Part shown: positions 1 through 5,612 of the stretch, one piece after another
How positions within the stretch are numbered: position 1 is the first letter of the stretch
How the letters are laid out: each line of letters opens with the position of its first letter
Origin: Acidimicrobiia bacterium
GTDB taxonomy: Bacteria; Actinomycetota; Acidimicrobiia; Spongiisociales; UBA5794
NCBI GenBank assembly: GCA_029934555.1
Contig: JAOZMA010000045.1
Location: forward strand, 1-11,790
DNA: 11,790 nt
Direction of reading: 5' to 3'
The notes under the pieces: generated by a model
Database searches by the model: none
What the model saw: the letters and a program-made list of their open reading frames with translations, nothing else
What the model was told of the DNA's origin: nothing
Program-made: the position numbers and the translations under genes

Positions 1-260
1 CGGATCACGACGGAGAGCGACGCCCCTGTCGTCGTTGCCGTGACCTCGGCGTCGGGCATCAGGTCGTGTGCGATTCGAAGGGCGTCATCCGGATCGCCGT
101 AGCGAGCTCCTTGTTGTGCTGCATATGACGCAACCTCGGATGCCTCGGCCGAAGCAGCTCCTAGACGACCGACCGTCACGATGACCTGGCTGATCATGAG
201 CACGAACACGAAGCCGATGGCCAGGGTTCCGATCAGGGCGGCACCGCGTTCGCTCCTCAT
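1..260 (-). CDS. TadE/TadF-like minor pilin, 3' end outside the window
   Basis: Open frame of 86 codons running off the left edge without a stop. It begins MRSERGAALIGTLAIG, followed by one hydrophobic segment at about residues 8-29 and then a polar region (AASAEASEVASYAAQQGARYG). A short basic N-terminus followed by one membrane helix is the layout of TadE/TadF/TadG-like pseudopilins, and actinobacterial tad operons often end with a second TadE-like gene in this position. Unlike the two upstream pilin-like proteins, it lacks the Glu at +5 after the Gly of a type IV prepilin site (G|AALIG). Its ATG overlaps the TGA of the upstream TadE gene (ATGA), implying translational coupling. The role in pilus assembly is inferred from position and topology, since most of the mature domain is not visible. 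Confidence 0.72.
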   Translation of the reverse strand, partial: MRSERGAALIGTLAIGFVFVLMISQVIVTVGRLGAASAEASEVASYAAQQGARYGDPDDALRIAHDLMPDAEVTATTTGASLSVVI

Positions 261-601
261 GGTGGAACCACCAGAGGCGCAGTCGACGCAGCGTTGATGG
301 TGATCGGGATCAGATCCGGGCCGGGTGGTAACCACCGTATGGCAGCCCGTGCGGTGATGCCGACACCATCGGACACGATGACCGCGTTCACACTGGAAGC
401 TCCCGGCACGATCCGGACGAGCTCGCTTTCGAGCCGGACCGTCTCGACACCGAGATCACCCCCGGGCCGTCCCGCTCGTCGTGCAGCAGCAGCTACCGCT
501 GTCTGGGCGGTGTCGCGGGCGACTACGACGAAAGCGACCTGCGTGACGATCACGATCAGCAGGAAGATGACGGCGGTCGCTGCAAGCGACTCGACGATCA
601 C
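257..601 (-). CDS. tadE: TadE-like minor pilin
   Basis: One N-terminal hydrophobic helix (IVESLAATAVIFLLIVIV) is followed by QVAFVVVARDTAQTAVAAAARRAGR, a typical TadE pattern, and a roughly 80-residue extracytoplasmic domain ending APLVVPP. TadE proteins are minor pilin-like components of the Tad pilus. The start is uncertain. The GTG at 601 lies 11 bases after the flp stop with a GAGGG just upstream, and gives 114 residues. The frame, however, continues upstream through DRG|SVIVE, which looks like a prepilin cleavage site with Glu at +5. Keeping that site needs a TTG at 655 (132 residues, overlapping flp by 43 bases, no visible Shine-Dalgarno). The frame is open to an ATG at 799, but that would overlap the whole flp gene and is unlikely. 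Its TGA overlaps the ATG of the next gene. Confidence 0.75.
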   Translation of the reverse strand: MIVESLAATAVIFLLIVIVTQVAFVVVARDTAQTAVAAAARRAGRPGGDLGVETVRLESELVRIVPGASSVNAVIVSDGVGITARAAIRWLPPGPDLIPITINAASTAPLVVPP

Positions 602-612
602 CGACCCTCGGT

Positions 613-774
613 CTACGAGAAGAACCCTGTCATCTGAGCCACGATGCTCGACCAAACGTCGGCAGTCGCACTGCGAACCATGGGCAACAGCATCGCTATC
701 ACCAGTACCGCGATGGTCGCCAGGCCCAGCCACTCGACGGTGGTTGCACCTCGTTCTTCGTTCCACATGTTCAT
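613..774 (-). CDS. flp: Flp-type major pilin (small prepilin)
   Basis: Short gene of 53 residues between tadC and tadE. The protein is a charged leader (MNMWNEERG), then ATTVEWLGLATIAVLVIAML as the hydrophobic helix, then a short polar tail ending MTGFFS. G9|A10 with Glu14 at +5 of the mature protein is the type IVb prepilin peptidase signature; Flp pilins usually have Glu-Tyr at +5/+6 and here it is Glu-Trp. The mature product would be about 44 residues, normal for Flp. Upstream is AGGAAAGGGG, which overlaps the tadC TAG and can serve ATG 774 or the in-frame ATG at 768. This is presumably the major structural subunit, processed by a TadV-type peptidase not seen in the window and assembled by the TadA/B/C machine encoded upstream. 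Confidence 0.85.
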   Translation of the reverse strand: MNMWNEERGATTVEWLGLATIAVLVIAMLLPMVRSATADVWSSIVAQMTGFFS

Positions 775-782
775 CCCCTTTC

Positions 783-1604
783 CTATGGGTCCCCCGCAAG
801 GCTTCTCAGGCCGACGAGGGTTGGATAGAGCAAGAAGAGCAGCGTTACCGGCACCATCAGGGCGAGGACCGGGCCGTATGTCGTGAGGGCTCTTCGGCCG
901 CCCTCGGCGGTCAGATCACGGGCAAGCGCTGCCCGATAGTCCGTGCCGAGGTCCCCGAGGGCATCGGCGAGACGGCCCCCTGTGTCGTGGGCATGCGCGA
1001 GGAGCGTGTAGAGCCGGGCGGCCTCAGGGTCGGCAGTTCGACGAGTGTTGCGTTGGAGCGAATCGCTGATTCCGCGACCCTGTTCGACATCGTCGATCGC
1101 TACCTGCAGCTCCTCGGCAGCTACCCCTGTCGACCCATCGACGTATCGTTGGATGGCTGTGGACACGGACTCCCCCGCGATGACATGGAGCGTGAGAGCG
1201 TCGGTCACGATGGGGAGTTCGAAGCGGAGTCGCCGCGCTCTGCGATCCTTCCGGGTCGACATCCACATACCGAATCCGAGCCATCCAGCGGCCGCTCCGA
1301 GCACGGCGAGGGGGAGCACGGAGCGGCCCGGCCCTTCGACGAACAGATCTCCCTGAGAGACGAGTGCCCCGATGACTCCACCGGCAGCGGCGGTTGCGGA
1401 GCGCTTCAGGAGGATCTCGCTCTTCGACCACCCGAGTCCGGCATCCGCTGCCGGGGTCTCTTCGATTGGGCTCGGGTCGGACTCGATCGACTGAGGAGTC
1501 GGGCGCAGGTACCGCCCCACTCGCTCGGTCAGGTTCGTGGTTCGACCTCCGATGGCGATGAGGAGAATCCCCACAGCGAGTGTCAGGGCGACGGCGACGC
1601 TCAT
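783..1604 (-). CDS. tadC: TadC-like type II secretion system F (T2SSF) platform protein
   Basis: 273-residue integral membrane protein. Hydrophobic segments are visible at about residues 3-20, 70-84, 96-115 and 243-262. The cytoplasmic T2SSF/GspF-like domain spans about 126-240 (ELPIVTDALTLHVIAGESVSTAIQ, then DTGGRLADALGDL). It is the second of two T2SSF proteins after the motor ATPase, which fits TadC as partner of TadB in the inner-membrane platform that transmits TadA motion to the pilin. The ATG at 1604 was chosen over an upstream in-frame ATG at 1769 because it starts the hydrophobic segment and makes the same 4-base ATGA overlap (with tadB) seen at other junctions. The flp gene follows 8 bases after its TAG. 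Confidence 0.87.
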   Translation of the reverse strand: MSVAVALTLAVGILLIAIGGRTTNLTERVGRYLRPTPQSIESDPSPIEETPAADAGLGWSKSEILLKRSATAAAGGVIGALVSQGDLFVEGPGRSVLPLAVLGAAAGWLGFGMWMSTRKDRRARRLRFELPIVTDALTLHVIAGESVSTAIQRYVDGSTGVAAEELQVAIDDVEQGRGISDSLQRNTRRTADPEAARLYTLLAHAHDTGGRLADALGDLGTDYRAALARDLTAEGGRRALTTYGPVLALMVPVTLLFLLYPTLVGLRSLAGDP

Positions 1605-2407
1605 CGCATCACCCGGGGGGCGCTCGAGAGTCGGGCCGAATGCCTGGCCACGATGAATCCGAGGCCGGTCGAGACGAAGCCGATGGCGATGACCATCGCG
1701 CCGGTCGGTGTTCGATAGGCGGCTGCGGCCTGGGGGTTGGTCGCGATCGTCAGAGACAGCAGCGCCCACGGCGCGACCAGAGCAACGGTCGCCGTCATCC
1801 GTTGCTCCGTGAGGGCGGCTGCATGCGCACGTCGGAGGCGTAGTTCGTCGGAGACGGACACTCCGAGGGACGAGATGACGCTACCGACACGGTGTCCTCC
1901 GGAGCGATGAGCGAACGAGAGCGTTGCCAGAACCCGATCGCTCGTTGCGTCATCGAGTTCGTGCCGAAGTCGATCGAGTGAGGGTGTGAAGCCATCTCCG
2001 AACAGCACGGACTCTTCGACCTGTCGCGATGATGAGGCCAGGGGTTCGGGGGAGCGCCGGGCGGCTGCGATGAACGCATCGGGGAGAGTCGCCCCGGCGG
2101 CGACCCGCCCCTTCAACAGGGCGAGAAAGTCCGGCCACGCTTCAGCGATGGATTCTCGCTGCCGACGTCTCCTGCCTGCATCGACGACGACAGGAACCGC
2201 AGCCGCCAGCAGTGCAATTGCGATTGCTGCGGCCGGGACTGCCAGGAGGCCCAGGGCGAGGAACCCTGCAACGGTGCCGGCGGCTACTGCGGCCGGCAGT
2301 ACCCAGGGAGACGGAAGGTCCGGTCTCGGCAGTCGCAGAGACGGCGTCCATCCGGAGACGACGATCCATGCGGCGGCCCCGGCCAGCACAGCGGCGACAC
2401 CTCTCAT
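1601..2407 (-). CDS. tadB: TadB-like T2SSF platform protein
   Basis: 268 residues. N-terminal hydrophobic segments lie at about 3-19, 36-54 and 56-76. A basic stretch (DAGRRRRQRESIAEAWPDFLALL) opens the T2SSF domain at about 78-205, and two C-terminal membrane helices follow at about 206-224 and 236-254. The first T2SSF gene after the motor ATPase in a Tad cluster is TadB, which with TadC forms the membrane platform on which TadA acts. The start at 2407 gives a protein beginning with the hydrophobic helix and an ATGA overlap with tadA. The longer frame to 2722 would overlap tadA by more than 300 bases and encodes arginine-rich, non-conserved sequence, so it was rejected. The assignment of B rather than C rests mainly on gene order. 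Confidence 0.87.
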   Translation of the reverse strand: MRGVAAVLAGAAAWIVVSGWTPSLRLPRPDLPSPWVLPAAVAAGTVAGFLALGLLAVPAAAIAIALLAAAVPVVVDAGRRRRQRESIAEAWPDFLALLKGRVAAGATLPDAFIAAARRSPEPLASSSRQVEESVLFGDGFTPSLDRLRHELDDATSDRVLATLSFAHRSGGHRVGSVISSLGVSVSDELRLRRAHAAALTEQRMTATVALVAPWALLSLTIATNPQAAAAYRTPTGAMVIAIGFVSTGLGFIVARHSARLSSAPRVMR

Positions 2408-3426
2408 GGTCGCCAACCGGTCGGGTCGAGGCGCGGATCGTCGGGTGTGCTGCCCGTCCAGTGGAGACCTGACGGACCCATCTCGAAGATTGGTTGCAGC
2501 GTGAACACTTCTTCGGAGAGCTGTTCCGGCACGAAAGCGATCTCCTCGACGATCCGGTTCCTGCCGGTACGACGGATGAAGACCACGAGGTCGATGACGG
2601 AGGCGACCGTGCGCCGCACGAACGGTATCGCCACGTTCTGACCGGCGAGAACGCTGTACGAAACGACCTTCTCCAAAGCGTCTCGAGCCGAATTGGCGTG
2701 GAGCGTCGCGATGCCGGAGCATCCTGCGTTGAGCGCCATGAGCATGTCGAGAGCCTCCGGCCCTCTCACTTCTCCCACGACGATCCGATCGGGACGTTGG
2801 CGCAGAGCTTCTCGAACAAGATCACGCAGCGAGATCTCGGCGCCCCCGTCGAGACCTGCATCGCGGGTCTGCATCTGCGTCATGTCCGGCAAGTCGGCGT
2901 CGATCTCGAAGACCTCCTCACACGTCACGACTCTCCGATCCGGGGGGACCTCTCGCAGGAGGCAATTGACGAGGGTTGTCTTGCCGGCCCCCGGCGCTCC
3001 GGCGACGAGTACCGAGAGGTCACTGCACATGGCGTCGTGGAGCAGTGCCGCCGATGGCGGCGTCAGTGTCCCGCGCTCGACCAGTTCGTCGAGACCGGTC
3101 GCGGTAACGACGAATTTCCGGATCTGAATGTTGAGACGATCCGGATGCGTGACGGGAGGACCTGTGATGTGAACCCGTGATCCGTCAGCGAGCTGTGCGG
3201 ACACGATGGGCGACGATAGGTCGACCCGCCTCCCGGTTCCTGCGAGGAGCTGGTCGGCGAACCGGCGAAGCGTTGACGTGTCGGCAACGATCGGCACGAG
3301 CTCCTTGATGCCGTTTCGAACGACGAAGGTCCGGTGTCCCCCGATGACGATGATCTCCTCAACGGTTGGATCGTCGAGGAGCTCCCCGAGGAATCCAAGC
3401 CTGTGGGGAGGAGCTGTCACCGTCAT
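2404..3426 (-). CDS. tadA: TadA/CpaF-type secretion motor ATPase
   Basis: 340-residue GspE/VirB11-superfamily ATPase that powers Tad pilus assembly in the cytoplasm. Visible motifs are: Walker A GAPGAGKTT at 143-151 with Lys149, an Asp-box-like TCEEVFEID near 168-176, Walker B IVVGEVRG around Glu219, and the His box ATLHANS with His243. The N-terminal part (about 10-110) matches the CpaF N-terminal domain (LLDDPTVEEIIV, then RVDLSSPIVSAQLADGSRVH). At 340 residues it is shorter than the usual CpaF of about 400-450 because the N-terminal extension is missing. The start at 3426 makes an ATGA overlap with the TadZ gene; the frame stays open to 3549 but lies inside that gene. All catalytic motifs are intact, so the motor is expected to be functional. 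Confidence 0.93.
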   Translation of the reverse strand: MTVTAPPHRLGFLGELLDDPTVEEIIVIGGHRTFVVRNGIKELVPIVADTSTLRRFADQLLAGTGRRVDLSSPIVSAQLADGSRVHITGPPVTHPDRLNIQIRKFVVTATGLDELVERGTLTPPSAALLHDAMCSDLSVLVAGAPGAGKTTLVNCLLREVPPDRRVVTCEEVFEIDADLPDMTQMQTRDAGLDGGAEISLRDLVREALRQRPDRIVVGEVRGPEALDMLMALNAGCSGIATLHANSARDALEKVVSYSVLAGQNVAIPFVRRTVASVIDLVVFIRRTGRNRIVEEIAFVPEQLSEEVFTLQPIFEMGPSGLHWTGSTPDDPRLDPTGWRP

Positions 3427-4466
3427 GAGAGCGGCTCCAACGTTGCGAGCGATCGTCTCAGGCGACCATCCGGCCGTTTCGCGGCCAGAGATGCGGCGCG
3501 AACTGCGGCGCGATCCTGGATCACGGCGGATGGTTCGATGCCCGTCCACTCCCTGGCGGCACTGACAACATTCCCCTGATCGTGAGGGGCGACCCGATTC
3601 AAGACGACGGTCGGTGGTGGTCCCGACCAGGCCGCGACCAGTTGAGCAGCGCGAACGACACCGACTGCGCTCGCGTCGACGACGAGCACGGCTACGTCCG
3701 ACCGCTTGAGAACCTGATCATCGGCCTCCGCGGTCCCCAGATCCACGATCACCCGGTCGAATGCGACAACAGCTGCGTCGATCACATCGTCGATCATCGC
3801 CGGTCTGAGGGGAGCCTCTCCGATGCGATGAGAACCGGTGATCACCGAGATAGGTCCTACCCGGTGCAGTGCTTGGTCGGCGATGGCCCCTGCCATCCGT
3901 ACGTGATCGGCTGCGTCGGTGATGTCGGGACGAGGAGGTAAGCCAAGCCGGATGGCGATCGATGGCGCCGTCATATCGAGATCGACGAGCAGGGTCGACG
4001 ATCGACCGCCGGATTCCCAAGCAAGTGCAACTGCGATCTCGGTCGTGCCGGGTGCACCACGTGATCCGATCACAGAGATGACCGAACCCGTTCCGCTCCG
4101 GTCCATCGAGACGGAAGACGGCGAGATGAAGCGGATCGCGGTCACGATCGTACGAACGTCCGCCGTGTCCGGGAGCAGTTCGTCAACGCCGGCCGTGCTG
4201 AGCATCATGGCTGCAGGTCCGTCCTCCTGGGGATGGATGCCCAAGACCCCGAGGCCGGCTCTCTGCCAGGCAGCGATCTGGACCGGTGTAACCCACGACA
4301 CCTCACCGCCGGCGACGACGACATCGATGTCCTCGGCATGCTCCTCGATCTCGTGGGGTTGGAACGCTCGCAGCACGATCCGGAGTTCGGCGGTCTCCCT
4401 GGCATAGGACACGAGACCCGGTTCCCAGTCTCGGGCGGAGAGGACCGTGGCGACGCGAACGCTCAT
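3423..4466 (-). CDS. tadZ: TadZ/CpaE-like MinD-family pilus localisation protein
   Basis: 347 residues. An N-terminal receiver-like domain (about 1-112; VVVAGGEVSWVTP, then LGVLGIHPQ) is followed by a SIMIBI/MinD-type ATPase domain (about 127-345). The ATPase part shows VISVIGSRGAPGTTEIAVAL at the P-loop, LLVDLDMTAPSIAIRLGL as the switch I/A' region with Asp162 and Asp164, and FDRVIVDLG with Asp242 as Walker B. TadZ/CpaE proteins position the pilus machinery at the cell pole or envelope. The deviant Walker A is degenerate: both lysines of the KGGxGKT pattern are replaced (Arg136 and Thr141). Atypical P-loops are known in TadZ proteins, so this may be a nucleotide-binding scaffold rather than an active ATPase. 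It overlaps the cpaB stop and the tadA start by ATGA on both sides. Confidence 0.86.
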   Translation of the reverse strand: MSVRVATVLSARDWEPGLVSYARETAELRIVLRAFQPHEIEEHAEDIDVVVAGGEVSWVTPVQIAAWQRAGLGVLGIHPQEDGPAAMMLSTAGVDELLPDTADVRTIVTAIRFISPSSVSMDRSGTGSVISVIGSRGAPGTTEIAVALAWESGGRSSTLLVDLDMTAPSIAIRLGLPPRPDITDAADHVRMAGAIADQALHRVGPISVITGSHRIGEAPLRPAMIDDVIDAAVVAFDRVIVDLGTAEADDQVLKRSDVAVLVVDASAVGVVRAAQLVAAWSGPPPTVVLNRVAPHDQGNVVSAAREWTGIEPSAVIQDRAAVRAASLAAKRPDGRLRRSLATLEPLS

Positions 4467-5077
4467 CCTCCGACCCGGACCAGGTCGAGATCGCTCCCGT
4501 TCATCGCTGCGGTGAGAGACGCGGCGAGAGCGTCATCGACGGCGAGGAGGAGCTGGATCTGATCGCCGTTCACTGAGGAGTCGGAGACGGTCGCGTCGAC
4601 GACGAAGACGGACGACGCGACAAGGCGGGTCTCGGCGGGCTCTCCCGGGCGGGACGTCGACGCGTATATGTCGACGCGATCACCCGGATCGATTCGACCG
4701 AGCACTGCGTGGGCGCCATCAAGTTCGAGTGCAAGGAGATCGGGTGCCGCCTGCACCTCGGGAGAGCGCAGCAGGCTTGGAAGGAGTGGCTCTCCCGCGG
4801 CGATCGGCGCAACCAGGACCCAATCGGAGAGCTCGCCCGGTTCGTCTCCTACAACGAGACCGGCCGGGTCGGTCGCGTTCCTTACGGTGAGGTCCAACTC
4901 CACCAGTGGTGTGCCGGAGGGGAGATCAGAGCCTGCGACGAGCACCGGGACAGTCGGCACGGGACGGGTCATCCAGAGCACGAGGAGCGCCGCGACCGCG
5001 GCGAGGCCAACGCCGAGCAGGGTCCTTGTATCCGGTCGGGGAATCGACAGGCTCCGCAGGTGTACACCGACGGCCAT
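4463..5077 (-). CDS. cpaB: CpaB/RcpC-like SAF-domain pilus assembly protein
   Basis: 204 residues. A short cytoplasmic N-terminus precedes one membrane helix at about 19-36 (TLLGVGLAAVAALLVLWM). An extracytoplasmic SAF-type domain starts at about 43 (VPVLVAGSDLPSGTPLVELDLTVR, then VLVAPIAAGEPLLPSLL), and a second beta-rich region contains LGRIDPGDRVDIYAS. RcpC/CpaB proteins normally support the outer-membrane secretin, but SAF-domain homologues persist in Tad clusters of actinobacteria, where no secretin is expected; none is seen here. It may act in the cell wall as a periplasmic-side scaffold. The ATG at 5077 shares a base with the upstream TGA (TGATG), and its own TGA overlaps the TadZ ATG, so it sits within the coupled operon. 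Confidence 0.82.
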   Translation of the reverse strand: MAVGVHLRSLSIPRPDTRTLLGVGLAAVAALLVLWMTRPVPTVPVLVAGSDLPSGTPLVELDLTVRNATDPAGLVVGDEPGELSDWVLVAPIAAGEPLLPSLLRSPEVQAAPDLLALELDGAHAVLGRIDPGDRVDIYASTSRPGEPAETRLVASSVFVVDATVSDSSVNGDQIQLLLAVDDALAASLTAAMNGSDLDLVRVGG

Positions 5078-5376
5078 CAGCGGCCCTCCATTGAGACGAT
5101 GTGGGCGATAGCGATGTACCGCTCGGCGTCTCCGTCGATGACCACAACGTGGTCGACACCGACTGCATCAACTACGCCGCGGTAGAGGTGACCGTCTGCT
5201 GTGGAGAGCACGATCTGTTCGGTGCGATCCTCGGAATCGAGGAGTCGATCCCGCAGGGTCTGACGTCGCCGGGCGGCGGCACGAGCCGCTGCCTGCTCTG
5301 CATCAAGGGTGTCATCCAGACGATTCCGAAGCGAACGTCCCAGCCGAACCAAGTCCGGATGTCCAAACGGATCCAT
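5077..5376 (-). CDS. Small protein with helical N-terminus and possible Sm-like barrel, first gene of the Tad operon
   Basis: 99-residue soluble protein I cannot assign to a named family. Residues 8-50 are strongly helical and charged (LGRSLRNRLDDTLDAEQAAA, then RRRQTLRDRLLDSED). Residues 53-97 look like five short beta strands (EQIVLSTADGHLYRGVVDAV, then DHVVVIDGDAERYIAIAHIVSM). The pattern of VxLxxxDGxxYxGxVxxVxxDxVxVxD ending with IxxIVSM resembles Sm/LSm-type small barrels, but this is an inference from strand pattern only. It heads the pilus operon and overlaps cpaB by one base, so it is co-translated with pilus genes and may have a regulatory or assembly role. A G-rich stretch (GGGGGTGACGGGGA) directly upstream of the ATG could act as a ribosome binding site. 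No signal peptide or membrane helix is seen. Confidence 0.72.
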   Translation of the reverse strand: MDPFGHPDLVRLGRSLRNRLDDTLDAEQAAARAAARRRQTLRDRLLDSEDRTEQIVLSTADGHLYRGVVDAVGVDHVVVIDGDAERYIAIAHIVSMEGR

Positions 5377-5422
5377 TCCCCGTCACCCCCTGTTCCGCCC
5401 GCCAAGGATGCCTTCCTCTCCT

Positions 5423-5451
5423 TACATATCACACCAAGACGCAAGTGGGAA
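5423..5451 (-). promoter_or_regulatory. Candidate promoter of the Tad operon (weak)
   Basis: On the minus strand TTCCCA (5451-5446) and TATGTA (5428-5423) are separated by 17 bases and lie about 50 bases upstream of the first operon gene. The match to sigma-70-type boxes is partial (four and three of six bases), so this is a candidate from spacing and position only. Confidence 0.27.
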
Positions 5452-5503
5452 TAGGTGCGTTTCGCGACCCTGGTCGGAGTTTCGCGGTCTGTGGACGGCA
5501 GCG

Positions 5504-5534
5504 AGCTGCCAGCCACCAGCTTCCAGCCTTCAGC
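5504..5534. repeat. Degenerate heptamer array, AGCNNNC units
   Basis: Consecutive 7-bp units AGCTGCC, AGCCACC, AGCTTCC and AGCCTTC, followed by a partial AGC, lie in the non-coding region between the Tad operon and the nucleotidase. The AGC core and the 7-bp period recur in the arrays downstream of the nucleotidase. The units are degenerate, so this resembles the short tandemly repeated heptamers described in some bacteria rather than a CRISPR or transposon end. Confidence 0.6.
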
Positions 5535-5560
5535 AAGACAAGATCTGCGGTTCGTCGGCT

Positions 5561-5602
5561 ACGGAATACGGATTACGGAATACGGATCACGGAATACGAC
5601 TA
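5561..5602. repeat. Heptamer tandem array, ACGGAAT/ACGGATT type
   Basis: Six head-to-tail 7-bp units: ACGGAAT, ACGGATT, ACGGAAT, ACGGATC, ACGGAAT and a diverged ACGACTA. The alternation also makes it a 14-bp repeat with two full copies and one partial copy. It ends 10 bases before the nucleotidase ATG and its last unit overlaps the candidate -10 box of that gene, so changes in copy number would alter spacing upstream of the promoter. Confidence 0.75.
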
Positions 5603-5606
5603 CCTT
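5601..5606 (+). promoter_or_regulatory. Candidate -10 box for a leaderless nucleotidase transcript
   Basis: TACCTT fits the TANNNT -10 consensus and is followed by only six bases (CTCCCC) before the ATG at 5613. No Shine-Dalgarno sequence is visible between the repeat array and the ATG. A -10 box at this distance is the layout of leaderless mRNAs, which are common in actinobacteria. No convincing -35 box is seen, since that position falls in the heptamer array. Confidence 0.35.
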
Positions 5607-5612
5607 CTCCCC

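Noticed and set aside
257..799. Full 180-residue version of the TadE frame starting at 799
   Set aside because: It would overlap the entire flp gene, and its first 60 residues are arginine/histidine-rich out-of-frame sequence without a pilin-like pattern.
294..1718. 474-codon plus-strand open frame antisense to flp, tadE and tadC
   Set aside because: The high-GC strand bias leaves long antisense frames. The translation has no recognisable domain, while the minus strand encodes clear pilus proteins with coupled starts.
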